DNA from: Halomonas cerina
GTDB taxonomy: Bacteria; Pseudomonadota; Gammaproteobacteria; Pseudomonadales; Halomonadaceae
Assembly (NCBI RefSeq): GCF_014192215.1
Contig: NZ_JACHXP010000013.1
Coordinates: 1 to 64,000 of the forward strand
Direction: 5' to 3'
DNA length: 64,000 nucleotides
The position numbers and the translations under genes are program-made. Numbering within the stretch: position 1 is the first letter of the stretch; every line of letters starts with the position of its first letter. A model generated the notes under the pieces. That model saw only the letters and a program-made list of their open reading frames with translations, had not been told where the DNA came from and searched no databases. Below, piece by piece: positions 1-8,138 of the stretch.

Positions 1-1
1 C

Positions 2-1018
2 GCGATACGACAAATTGGCCAGCAGCTTCAGGGCCATGGTATGCCTGGCGTGCATAGACCGTTGCCTCCGGGCAGACTTTTCGGACAAAACCTAGTGCGC
101 TACACGCCTTCCACCGGATTGTTCGACGTTTCCTGTTCAGCCGCCTGGGAGTTGGGGCGATTGTTGGCGCTGGCCAGCAAATCGGTCTCCGTCAGCCTGT
201 ACAAATGGAAACGCACCGTTACCCAACATTGGCTGAAACAGCGTCACCGGGGTTTCCATGACCACCCCTTGGGGGACACGGGGCGATCTTCGGAGCTCCC
301 TCCGCCGCCCGATGAAGTGCTGGGATGGTTTTCGGGGCTGGGCCTGTTGGAACAGATTCCGTTTAACTACCTGGTCCCGGACGAGGCGCTGCTGCCGATG
401 GAGTCGATCCGCTTCTTTCGGGTCGATTCGCTCTGGATGGAGTGTCTGTTCGACGGGGCCTTCAGCATTGGCCGGGTCATCGGGCAGGATCTCGAGGTCG
501 AGAAACAACTGGAGCACCGGTTCTTCCGCTATCGCTATTCCACCACCGGGCTCAGCGGCGTGCTGATCCGTTCCGAATTGGTGGCTGGTTGGCCGGGCCT
601 GCACGTCGATGCCCATGATTCGGCAGCTTCGCAGACCGGCAAGCCGCCCCTGCGGCGAGAGTTGTATTCCAGCAATGTCCTGTGCTGTTTGTTTGAAGGG
701 GACTTGAAGGCCGTGGATATCTATTTGAAGCCCGAAACCCTGCACTTTGGTTTGGATGCTTCCATGAAAAAGGCGGGTGAGTTTGCCAGAAAGCTCCGCG
801 CAGCGGACGGCAGCAGTGTCGGCAACAACGACAAAACCATCGATCCTGTTCCACGGCGCGAGAACGCTGGCCGGGTAATCGATATCGCTGGACTGTCCGT
901 TAAGCTGAAGGAGGCGCAGAACCTGAATCGGTCGTTGACTTCCGACATGTTCGCCCTGGAAATGATCGAAGGGTCGGTGAAAGTGCGCTTCACGCCGGCT
1001 CCAGAGGTCAGCTCGTAG
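2..1018 (+). CDS. 3' part of a large uncharacterised protein (cut by window edge)
   Basis: The frame is open from the first bases of the window, so this is the C-terminal part (about 338 residues) of a longer protein; the first ATG at 41 need not be the start. From memory, the segment with FDVSCSAAWELGRLLAL, the segment with PFNYLVPDE and MESIRFF, and the segment with LFDGAFSIGR resemble large hypothetical proteins found in some extracellular contractile injection (phage-tail-like) loci. No enzyme motif, signal peptide or membrane segment is visible. The last 60 residues are a tail ending in a short beta-rich segment. It is followed by decayed transposase pieces, which suggests the edge of an accessory island. 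The function is unknown and the injection-system link is inference. Confidence 0.6.
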   Translation, partial: AIRQIGQQLQGHGMPGVHRPLPPGRLFGQNLVRYTPSTGLFDVSCSAAWELGRLLALASKSVSVSLYKWKRTVTQHWLKQRHRGFHDHPLGDTGRSSELPPPPDEVLGWFSGLGLLEQIPFNYLVPDEALLPMESIRFFRVDSLWMECLFDGAFSIGRVIGQDLEVEKQLEHRFFRYRYSTTGLSGVLIRSELVAGWPGLHVDAHDSAASQTGKPPLRRELYSSNVLCCLFEGDLKAVDIYLKPETLHFGLDASMKKAGEFARKLRAADGSSVGNNDKTIDPVPRRENAGRVIDIAGLSVKLKEAQNLNRSLTSDMFALEMIEGSVKVRFTPAPEVSS

Positions 1019-1039
1019 CCGCCGAAACGGCTTTCAGCG

Positions 1040-1490
1040 CTCTTTCACGGGCCGTCTACGCTTTACTCTCCGCCCAACCATAGCCCCAATCAATATTAAG
1101 TTAACTGAACACCCCGCCGTGTCAGGTTATTTGTCGCAGATGATGGCCTGAAGCTTGGCTTCCTGAGCGGGAGACAGCAGCCGGTCCTCGCCACTTCGAT
1201 GGCCACGTTTGCCCAACTGTATGCCGTTCTCACCCTGTTGTTTCCTGCACGACCAGCACGACGCGTCGCGGCGACGGCCAGGAGCCCGCCTGGTACATCA
1301 GGTCATAACACCATTTCCGGGGTTGTTCGGGAGAGCCTCGCGCAGCAGCAAGGCACGCTGTCGCTGGTGGTGCGCTGGCCATCAAGCTCAACGCGGATGG
1401 ACTCGTTGCAGATCGGGACCCAGGGAGATACGCTTTCACCCATAGCGGATGGTCCTCTGGAATCAGGTTCTTGTCGGAACACACTGATTT
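1040..1490 (-). mobile_element. Decayed transposase fragments (IS630-like and IS1380-like)
   Basis: This stretch has no intact gene. On the minus strand, 1127-1240 encodes GHRSGEDRLLSPAQEAKLQ and ends in ICDK, which resembles the N-terminal part of IS630-family transposases; a stop follows at once. Just upstream in another frame, 1233-1313 encodes YDLMYQAGSWPSPRRVV, which resembles IS1380-family transposases. Around 1360-1400 a third frame encodes VELDGQRTTSD, similar to the start of the same family. Frames are broken and internal parts are missing, so nothing functional remains. Family names come from memory of motifs, and exact element ends could not be found. Confidence 0.5.
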
Positions 1491-1593
1491 CTCAAGAGAA
1501 TACCATCCGCTATCTTAATTTTCTGGCCTACCACATGAATAAGCCGGGTCAACCGCTATGCTGGGCGCTGACCTAAGAGGGGACAAGACGCCG

Positions 1594-2163
1594 ATGCTAG
1601 AAAGCTATAGCGCCATGGCCGGGCAGTTCTTTGGTCTGGTCTCGCTGCTGCTCTGCCTGCTGGCCTTCGCCAGCAGGCAGGACGAGCGGCTGATGGTGCT
1701 GCTGATCGGCGCCAACGTGGCGTTCGCCCTGCAGTTTTTATGCTTCGCGAGTTGGACCGCCGCCGCGCTGACGGTGCTGGTGATCGTGCGTATCGCCCTG
1801 GCCCGCCGCTATCCGGGACACCCGGGCGTGATGGTCGGCGTGCTGGCCGCCAGCGGCCTGGCGGCACTGCTGACCTGGCAGGGCTGGGCGGACCTTCCCG
1901 CCGTCGTGGCGATGGTGCTGGGCACGGTGAGCATGTTTCTGCTGCGCGGCATTCCCATGCGAATCTTTCTGGGGCTGGCGGCACTGGCGTGGATGCTCAG
2001 TCATGCGCTGGTGGGCGCCGTGGGCGGAACCGTGGCCGAGGCACTGGTGGTCATCACCAATGCCATCACCATCTGGCGTCTCGCCCGCGCCAGGCGCCGC
2101 CATGCGGAGGTGTTCGAGCCGATGTCGCCCGCGGAGTCAGCCGACTCGCGCACCGGCCCCTGA
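1594..2163 (+). CDS. YgjV-like inner membrane protein
   Basis: This 189-residue protein is almost entirely hydrophobic, with about six membrane-spanning stretches (roughly residues 10-30, 33-52, 60-80, 85-110, 115-130 and 135-155) and a short charged C-terminal tail rich in Arg and His. The arrangement and the start MLESYSAMAGQFFGLVSLL resemble the YgjV family of bacterial inner membrane proteins, whose role is unknown. ATG 1594 was chosen because AGAGGGG (1576-1582) sits at a plausible distance; an in-frame ATG at 1558 lacks a clear ribosome site. It stands alone, convergent with the nitroreductase gene downstream. Confidence 0.75.
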   Translation: MLESYSAMAGQFFGLVSLLLCLLAFASRQDERLMVLLIGANVAFALQFLCFASWTAAALTVLVIVRIALARRYPGHPGVMVGVLAASGLAALLTWQGWADLPAVVAMVLGTVSMFLLRGIPMRIFLGLAALAWMLSHALVGAVGGTVAEALVVITNAITIWRLARARRRHAEVFEPMSPAESADSRTGP

Positions 2164-2176
2164 CGGGGCCTGCCGC

Positions 2177-2908
2177 TCACTTCATCTCGAAGCCACGCTC
2201 GATCAAAAACTCGCGCATATGGGCGCGCAGCTTGGTATCGAACAGCGGCGTAAGGCTCTGCGACCAGGTGGCATCTTTGTTACCGCCCTTGCGCTGGCCG
2301 TAGTAGGTACGCATGGCCGCGTCGTAGGCCTCCACCTGTTCGCGGTCGTCGCTGTAGGTGTCCTCCTTGAGGATCGCCTCGACCGGCAGGCGCGGCTTCA
2401 CGTCGGGCTCGTGGGCCGGGTAGCCGAGGCACATGCCGAACACCGGGTAGACGTGACTGGGCAGGCCCAGCAGGTCGCTGACCGCCTGGGGGTTGTTGCG
2501 GATGCCGCCGATGTAGCAGATGCCCAGTCCCTCGGATTCGGCGGCGATGGCCACGTTCTGGGCCATCAGCGCGGTGTCCACGCTGGCCACCAGCAGCTGC
2601 TCGGTCATGCCGCGCACCACCCGGCCGCCGCTGTTCTCGGCGGCCTCGGTGGGACGTTTCATGTCGGCACAGAAGACCAGGAAGGCACCGCAGGTGGCCA
2701 CATAGCCCTGCCCCCCGGCCAGCTCGGCGATCTTCTTGCGGTTGTCAGGGCTTTTGACGTGAATGATGCTGTAGGCCTGAACGTGGCTGGAGCTGGCCGC
2801 GGCCTGCCCGGCCTCGATCAAGGTCACGAGCAGCTCGCGGGAGACCGGCTGGTCGGTGAACTTGCGGATCGAGCGGTGGGACTTCAGCAGTTCGATGGTG
2901 GGGTTCAT
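2177..2908 (-). CDS. nfsA: Oxygen-insensitive NADPH nitroreductase, NfsA type
   Basis: At 243 residues this matches the usual length of the NfsA group of FMN-dependent nitroreductases, which reduce nitroaromatics and quinones in the cytoplasm by two-electron steps. The N-terminus has the family FMN-binding signature (SHRSIRKFTDQPV, about residues 10-22). A segment with SVDTALMAQNVAIAAESEGLG and a C-terminal half with FGMCLGYPAHEPDVKPRLP also fit NfsA/Frp. ATG at 2908 is preceded by a GAGG ribosome site. The gene is divergent from the DUF1499 gene, sharing a roughly 160-base promoter region. Physiological substrate is not evident from sequence. Confidence 0.88.
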   Translation of the reverse strand: MNPTIELLKSHRSIRKFTDQPVSRELLVTLIEAGQAAASSSHVQAYSIIHVKSPDNRKKIAELAGGQGYVATCGAFLVFCADMKRPTEAAENSGGRVVRGMTEQLLVASVDTALMAQNVAIAAESEGLGICYIGGIRNNPQAVSDLLGLPSHVYPVFGMCLGYPAHEPDVKPRLPVEAILKEDTYSDDREQVEAYDAAMRTYYGQRKGGNKDATWSQSLTPLFDTKLRAHMREFLIERGFEMK

Positions 2909-3068
2909 GGAACCTCGCGGTAAGTGGTATCGAGACGTGAGGGCCGTCGCCGCCCCTATCGTTAACTCGCTTATTGTCCTTGATCGCGCGCGCCATTGCA
3001 CGGCCCTTGTCGGGGGGGAGCGCAGCAGGTTGCTAAGCTGTAGGAAGGCACCTCGATCGGGAGATATC

Positions 3069-3845
3069 ATGTCGACCTTACGCCTGACCCCCGGACCACG
3101 CGGCGGCCGCTGGCCACTGATTCTCGTCGGACTCGGCGTGATACTGCTCGCCCTGGCGGCACTGCTGATGGGCGGTGCGGGCCCGGCCTATCGATGGGAG
3201 TGGGTGTCGCTGTCCACGTCGTTCTCGGTGCTGCGCCAGGGTGCGCACCTGGCCGTGGCAGCCGGTGGCGTGGGGCTTCTCGCCCTGATCGTCGCCGTAT
3301 TCTGCCGCCGCTGGCGCCCGGCGCTAGCCGGCGCGCTGGTGATGGTCGCGGGGGTGGCTATGGTGGCGCAGCCCTGGCAGCTGATGCAGCGCGCCCAGGT
3401 CGTGCCGCCGATCCACGATATCACCACCGACACCCAGAACCCGCCCGCCTTTGAGGCGCTGGCCGCCGCTCGCGAGGCGGCCCCCAACGCGGTGGCCTAC
3501 CCTGGGGAAGCCACCGCCCGCCAGCAACGGGCCGGCTATCCGCGGCTCGGGCCGATCACCCTCGAGATGCCGCTGGACCGGGCCATGGCGGCCGCGGAAG
3601 CCACGGCGCGGGAGATGGGCTGGGAGATCGCTGCCGTGACCGAGCGCAGGCTCGAGGCCACCGCCACCACCCGCTGGTTCGGCTTCAAGGACGACGTGGC
3701 GATTCGCCTGACCGAGACCGGCAACGGCGTGCGGGTGGACGTGCGCTCCGCCTCACGGGTCGGCAGAAGCGATCTGGGCACCAACGCCGCGCGCATCCAG
3801 GCCTACCTGGAGGCGCTGGCGGCCCGGGGGGAAGGGGCCCGGTAG
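3069..3845 (+). CDS. DUF1499 domain membrane protein
   Basis: The 258-residue product has three hydrophobic segments near the N-terminus (about residues 16-38, 55-78 and 84-103), then a periplasmic or cytoplasmic domain. That domain contains IHDITTDTQNPPAFEAL and ends with DLGTNAARIQAYLEAL. The combination IHDITTDxxxPPxF ... SRVGxSDLGxNAxRI is the mark of DUF1499 proteins, whose function is unknown. ATG 3069 has GGGAG just upstream. Earlier in-frame starts lie within the divergent promoter and were rejected. The gene ends 5 bases before the convergent NAD(P)-binding protein gene. Confidence 0.8.
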   Translation: MSTLRLTPGPRGGRWPLILVGLGVILLALAALLMGGAGPAYRWEWVSLSTSFSVLRQGAHLAVAAGGVGLLALIVAVFCRRWRPALAGALVMVAGVAMVAQPWQLMQRAQVVPPIHDITTDTQNPPAFEALAAAREAAPNAVAYPGEATARQQRAGYPRLGPITLEMPLDRAMAAAEATAREMGWEIAAVTERRLEATATTRWFGFKDDVAIRLTETGNGVRVDVRSASRVGRSDLGTNAARIQAYLEALAARGEGAR

Positions 3846-3849
3846 CCGC

Positions 3850-4482
3850 TCAGCGCAGGGCCTCGGCGATGGGCCGCTCGCCGTCGAGCAGCACGAACTC
3901 GCGATCGACCACCTGCGTGGCCTTCACCAGGTGCAAGAGGGCGTGGGCCACGTTGGCGCGGGACGCCGTGTTCTCGCCGCCGGTCTCCTCGAGCGAGGTG
4001 GCCACCCGCTGGGTGGCCGGCTCGTCGGTGAGCCGACCCGGCTTGAGGATCACGTGAGGCACGCCGGCCGTGCGCAGGTAGGCATCGGCGGCATGCTTGG
4101 CCACCATGTAGGGGCGCAGTTTCTCCGGGGCCTCCATGGGGTTCTCGGCACGCATGGCGCTGACCAGCAGAAAGCGCTCGAGCCCCAACTCGCTGGCGAT
4201 ATCCACGGCGCGCATGGCGCCGTAGAGGTCGATGAGCAGAGTCTTGTCGGGACCGGTGTGGGGGCCGGAGCCGGCGGTGAACACCACCTGGTCGCAGCCC
4301 TCGTAGGCATGGCGGAAATCACCTTCCAGGTCGGCGATGACCGTGACGATGCCGTGTTCTTCGAACCAGGGCTGCTGGTCCTCGTGGCGGATCATGGCCT
4401 TGATCGGCTCGCCCGCTTCCCGGGCGAGCTCACAGAACTGTCGGCCGATCTGGCCGTTGGCACCGATCACCAGGGTGGGCAT
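3850..4482 (-). CDS. NAD(P)-binding (NmrA/atypical SDR) family protein
   Basis: A 210-residue Rossmann-fold protein. The N-terminus MPTLVIGANGQIGRQFCELA carries the glycine-rich GxxGxxG dinucleotide-binding loop of atypical short-chain dehydrogenases. Later segments, VVFTAGSG and RFLLVSAMRAENP, then PYMVAKHAADAYLR, follow the YhfK/YwnB-like pattern of sugar-epimerase-related proteins, with an S...Y-x-x-x-K arrangement (SAM ... YMVAK). Role unknown; many relatives are oxidative-stress or regulatory proteins. ATG 4482 has an excellent AAGGAGAG site. It is a single gene, convergent with the DUF1499 gene. Confidence 0.78.
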   Translation of the reverse strand: MPTLVIGANGQIGRQFCELAREAGEPIKAMIRHEDQQPWFEEHGIVTVIADLEGDFRHAYEGCDQVVFTAGSGPHTGPDKTLLIDLYGAMRAVDIASELGLERFLLVSAMRAENPMEAPEKLRPYMVAKHAADAYLRTAGVPHVILKPGRLTDEPATQRVATSLEETGGENTASRANVAHALLHLVKATQVVDREFVLLDGERPIAEALR

Positions 4483-4594
4483 GATTCTCTCCTTACGTGC
4501 TGGATTCAGGAATTGGCTGTCCACTGGCAGAAGTTGGCGCCGAGGACAGATGCCTTCAAGGCTCGCCCGCCGATTATCGTCCTCTCCGGTCCGG

Positions 4595-5179
4595 TTATCC
4601 TTCCCCCAGACGGCGGGTCATTAGCACCCAATCCTCCCCGGTCTGACAGCCCGGCCAGGGCACCACCGGCAGGGCGTCGACCTCGCGGAAGCCTCGACGC
4701 TCTTGGAACACTCGGGCCACGCGGTTCTCCGACGCGACGATCAGGCTCATCTCGTCACAGCCCTCGGCGATCGCCGAAGCCTCGGCCTGAGACATCAGCA
4801 GGCTGGCCACGCCCTTGCCGCGCGACGTCTCGTAGGTGGCGAGCGCCCGAATGTACCAGCTGCCCGGCACCCGCGCCTCGAGACGCCTGAGCGGCTGTAC
4901 CACGCTCGGACTGTCGGTCAGGTCAGCGAGAGGATAGGGATCGGGCAGGCGATAATCCACGATCATCCCCATCAGGCGGCCGCGATGGGAACAGATCTGC
5001 GCGTGGCGATAGCTGAAACCGCCCTCCTCGCGCCTGGCCCGTTGCTCGCCGACATCCAGAGGAGACTCGTTGCCCTTCGCCCTCTGGCTCCAGAGGTATT
5101 CCGGCAGCCCTTCCCCTGCCAGGCTGAACAGATACGCCAGCTCTCTGGCGTTGGCCTTCACGGCTTGTCGGATCTGCAT
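4595..5179 (-). CDS. GNAT family N-acetyltransferase
   Basis: The 194-residue product begins MQIRQAVKANARELAYLFSLAGEG and has the acetyl-CoA loop region at ATYETSRGKGVASLLMSQAEA (Q/RxxGxG/A-like, about residues 127-147), followed by NRVARVFQERRGFREVD, the typical GNAT C-terminal strand and helix. Acyl acceptor unknown. The chosen ATG 5179 has GGGGAGGA upstream; longer in-frame starts at 5269 run through low-similarity sequence. The gene is divergent from the amino-acid dehydrogenase. Confidence 0.82.
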   Translation of the reverse strand: MQIRQAVKANARELAYLFSLAGEGLPEYLWSQRAKGNESPLDVGEQRARREEGGFSYRHAQICSHRGRLMGMIVDYRLPDPYPLADLTDSPSVVQPLRRLEARVPGSWYIRALATYETSRGKGVASLLMSQAEASAIAEGCDEMSLIVASENRVARVFQERRGFREVDALPVVPWPGCQTGEDWVLMTRRLGEG

Positions 5180-5340
5180 ACGTCCTCCCCCACAACGGCA
5201 TGTCCCGTGTTCCTTCAGCGTAGTCGCGGGCCAGGCGAACGGGAGACGGCCAGAGATGATCCCGATCACCCCCCGACCGGCGGATCCGCTGCTAGCTTGA
5301 AGATACGAGCTTGGACTTGGCAGCGGCGGGAGCGACGACC

Positions 5341-6447
5341 ATGGGCGATGCCTTCGAGATCAGCGACGAATTGGGGCCGGAGAAGGTCATGTATCTCCAC
5401 GACCCGTCGACAGGCCTGCGCGCCATCCTGGTGGTGGACAACGTTGCCACCGGCCCGGCGATCGGCGGGACGCGCATGGCACCGGACGTGAGCCTGGCGG
5501 AGTGTGCGCGCCTCGCCCGTGCCATGACCTTCAAGAATGCGGCCGCCGGGCTGCCCCATGGCGGCGCCAAGGCGGTGATCTTCGCCGATCCCCGCCTGCC
5601 CACCGCCGACAAGGAACGCCTGATCCGCGCCTATGCGTATGCGATCCGGGAGATCACCGACTACATCCCCGGCCCGGACATGGGCACCGACGAGATCGCC
5701 ATGGCCTGGGTGCACGATATGATCGGGCGCTCGGTGGGCCTGCCGCGGGAACTCGGCGGCATCCCGCTGGACGAGATCGGCGCCACTGGCTACGGGCTGG
5801 CGGTGGCCATCGAGACGGCCCAGTCACATGGTGGCCTCCCCCTCGACGGCGCGCGCATCGCCATCCAGGGCTTCGGCGCCGTGGGCAGGCACGCGGCGCG
5901 CTATCTCGCCCAGCGAGGCGCCGTGCTGGTGGCGGCCAGCGACTCCCGCGGCACCCTCGTGCAGGAGGATGGCCTGGATGTGGAGGCGCTGATCGACTGG
6001 AAGCGCCGCGGCCACCCACTGGCCGACTTCGAGGGCGGCGAGGCCCGTGACCGCGACGCCATCATCGATGTCGACTGCGACGTCTGGATTCCGGCGGCGC
6101 GCCCCGACGTCATCCACGAGGGCAACGTGGACCGGCTCAAGGCCAAGGTGGTGGCCGAGGGCGCCAATATCCCGGCGACCGAGGCGGCGGAGCGCCGCCT
6201 CGCCGAGCGCGGCGTGTTGGTGCTGCCCGACTTCATCGTCAACGCCGGCGGAGTGATCTGCGCCGCCGTCGAGTACGCCGGAGGCAGCCAACGCGAGGCC
6301 CTGTCCCGCATCGAGGAGAAGGTTCGCCACAACCTGGACGAGGTGCTGACTCGTGCCAAGGCCGAGGGGACGCTGCCACGCCAGGCGGCCGTCGACATGG
6401 CCCGAGAGCGGGTCTGTACCGCCATGCGCTTCCGGCGACCCTGGTGA
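5341..6447 (+). CDS. Glu/Leu/Phe/Val dehydrogenase family protein (leucine/valine dehydrogenase-like)
   Basis: The 368-residue length fits the short octameric leucine/valine/phenylalanine dehydrogenases, which oxidatively deaminate branched-chain amino acids to 2-keto acids with NAD+. Visible motifs are AMTFKNAAAGLPHGGAKAVI, with the substrate and catalytic lysines near K65 and K77, then PGPDMGTDE, and a Rossmann loop IAIQGFGAVGRHAARYL about residue 173. The C-terminus has VLPDFIVNAGGVI. ATG 5341 has GGGAG upstream, and the longer 5311 start lacks one. A 24-base palindrome follows the gene. Exact amino-acid specificity cannot be read from sequence. Confidence 0.85.
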   Translation: MGDAFEISDELGPEKVMYLHDPSTGLRAILVVDNVATGPAIGGTRMAPDVSLAECARLARAMTFKNAAAGLPHGGAKAVIFADPRLPTADKERLIRAYAYAIREITDYIPGPDMGTDEIAMAWVHDMIGRSVGLPRELGGIPLDEIGATGYGLAVAIETAQSHGGLPLDGARIAIQGFGAVGRHAARYLAQRGAVLVAASDSRGTLVQEDGLDVEALIDWKRRGHPLADFEGGEARDRDAIIDVDCDVWIPAARPDVIHEGNVDRLKAKVVAEGANIPATEAAERRLAERGVLVLPDFIVNAGGVICAAVEYAGGSQREALSRIEEKVRHNLDEVLTRAKAEGTLPRQAAVDMARERVCTAMRFRRPW

Positions 6448-6497
6448 GGCGGGCCATCGGCGCCGTGGGCGGGGAAGGGTATCGGCCGCTGGATGGC

Positions 6498-6521
6498 TCG
6501 GCCCGGAGGCCTCCGGGCCGA
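6498..6521. terminator. GC palindrome between convergent genes
   Basis: A perfect 24-base palindrome (TCGGCCCGGAGG and its complement) lies between the amino-acid dehydrogenase and the convergent secreted-protein gene. It can form a 12-bp hairpin on either strand. There is no strong T-run after it, so it is a possible bidirectional terminator rather than a clear one. Confidence 0.4.
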
Positions 6522-6535
6522 CAAGGCACGCCGCA

Positions 6536-6985
6536 CTATTCGAAGGTGTCACAGACCGCGGTCTGGGCGGAGGGATCGTGGGTCACGACCTGAGTGACGG
6601 GGTTACCGATGCCCTCCAGCGCGACGAGCCACTGGTGATCGACGCCCACCTCGTCACAGCTGCCTTCGCTGCCCCCACCGAAGTTGGAGTCGATCCAGTA
6701 GTGCACCTCGTAGCTGTTGCCCTCCTCGAGGGCAGCGGGGAACTCGAAGGAGAAGGTCGGGTCGTTCTCCGGTAACACCGTGCCGGTGGCGGTGTCCATG
6801 ACCTCGCCGCTGGTCACGTTGACCAGCGCCACCTCGATCGTCTGCCCCCCATGGGGCCCAGCGAAGCTGGCATCGCCCTGGAAGATCAGGTCCTCGTTGG
6901 CCAGGGCGGTGGTCGCCAGCAGCGGCAGGGCTAGCAGACCGGCCAGCGTAGCGCCACGCCTGGTAGGAACGGTAGGGATTGTCAT
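6536..6985 (-). CDS. Secreted hypothetical protein
   Basis: A 149-residue protein with a clear Sec signal peptide: TRR, a hydrophobic core (GATLAGLLALPLLATTA), and a likely cleavage after ALA near residue 29. The mature part is acidic, beta-rich (VEVALVNVTSGEV, FSFEFPAALEEGNSYEVHYWID) and has only two cysteines, which could form one disulfide. The pattern resembles small periplasmic beta-sandwich proteins, but I do not recognise a family. ATG 6985 has a perfect AGGAGGT ribosome site 8 bases upstream. Single gene. Confidence 0.7.
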   Translation of the reverse strand: MTIPTVPTRRGATLAGLLALPLLATTALANEDLIFQGDASFAGPHGGQTIEVALVNVTSGEVMDTATGTVLPENDPTFSFEFPAALEEGNSYEVHYWIDSNFGGGSEGSCDEVGVDHQWLVALEGIGNPVTQVVTHDPSAQTAVCDTFE

Positions 6986-7085
6986 GCCATACACCTCCTG
7001 AAAGGTGACAGGTGAGTCTTGAACCCGGTCGGGCACCCCTCAGCATAGTGTCCACCGGGGTGGCCTGCTGTCCTGAACCTGCCGC

Positions 7086-8138
7086 TCACTCCTCCGCGGG
7101 AGGATGACCACTGGTGAGGATATGATGCAGGCCGGTGCACTCCACCATGGGGTCCTCGCAGTTGACCACCACCTCCGAGCGGGCCAGCACATAGCCCTTG
7201 CCGGTGATGGTGTTCTCCAGCACCTGGTGGCTGCCCTCCTGGCGGGTCCCGATGATCGTGCCGATGAAGCCGGTCTCGCGCAGGGAGACGGTCTCCAGCC
7301 TGTCACCGGCTTTCATGCGGCCCTCATGGTGCAGCAGCGCCAGGCGCGCCGAGGTGCCGGTGCCGGTGGTGCTGCGACAAATCACCCCGGGATGCACATA
7401 GGTGGTCGAGCGTGAGCGGAAGAAGTCATCGGCCACCTGCTCTACCGGCCCCATGAAGTGCAGGAAGGGCAAGGGCCCCACGTCGCCCAGGGTATAGTGG
7501 GAGAAGCCCTGCCCGGCCTGGATCGCCTCGACGATCTTGTGGGCGCAGTTCGCCAGGTCGCGTTCCTCGTCCCGGGTCAGGTGGAAGCCCAGATCAATGG
7601 CATCCACCAAGGCGTAGAAGCCACCGCTGTAGGCGACGCTATAGGTCACGTTGCCAAGCAGCGGCACATGCACCGTGGCCCGGTAAGTGTCGATGTAGCT
7701 GGGCAGCCCCCCGCAGGTGATCGCCTCCACCACGCCGTTCTCCACCCGGGCCTCGATGTGCACCAGCCCCGCGGGTGCCTCCAGAGTGAAGTGCTGCACG
7801 CCCTCCCGTTTGGGGATGATGCCGCTCTCCAGCAGCGCCGTGGCGGTACAGATGGTGTTGGAACCCGAGTAGATGGGATAGCCCATCACCTCCATGATGA
7901 TATAGCCCGCCTGCGCCTCGACATCGGTGGCCGGCACGATCAGATCCACCGACATCTCGGGAATGCCATGGGGCTCGTTGAGCAGCAACCGGCGCAAGCC
8001 GTCGGCATCGTCACGCAGGTACTCCATCTGGGCCCGCACGGTGGCCCCGGGCAAGGTGTCGATGCCCCCCAGCACGATGCGACTCACGTCACCGCCGGCA
8101 TGGGTGTCCATCAGCCGAAAGCTCAGCTCGTTGCGCAT
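7086..8138 (-). CDS. Proline racemase family protein with Ser/Thr at the two catalytic cysteine positions
   Basis: This 350-residue protein has the proline racemase/hydroxyproline epimerase fold signature (RLMDTHAGGDVSRIV at the start, then PHGIPEMSVDLIVPA). Canonical racemases use two cysteines, in MCGHGT and PCGTGTSA. Here the first site reads YSGSNTIC with Ser91, and the second CRSTTGTGTSA with Thr258. Known variants include Ser/Cys epimerases and Cys/Thr 3-hydroxyproline dehydratases; Ser with Thr suggests a different or altered reaction. The start codon overlaps the upstream alcohol dehydrogenase stop (TGATG), so the two are translationally coupled and probably act together. Substrate unknown. 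Confidence 0.85.
   Translation of the reverse strand: MRNELSFRLMDTHAGGDVSRIVLGGIDTLPGATVRAQMEYLRDDADGLRRLLLNEPHGIPEMSVDLIVPATDVEAQAGYIIMEVMGYPIYSGSNTICTATALLESGIIPKREGVQHFTLEAPAGLVHIEARVENGVVEAITCGGLPSYIDTYRATVHVPLLGNVTYSVAYSGGFYALVDAIDLGFHLTRDEERDLANCAHKIVEAIQAGQGFSHYTLGDVGPLPFLHFMGPVEQVADDFFRSRSTTYVHPGVICRSTTGTGTSARLALLHHEGRMKAGDRLETVSLRETGFIGTIIGTRQEGSHQVLENTITGKGYVLARSEVVVNCEDPMVECTGLHHILTSGHPPAEE

Noticed and set aside
1199-1576. 125-codon plus-strand frame after the left-edge protein
   Set aside because: It runs antisense through transposase remnants and has no family features.
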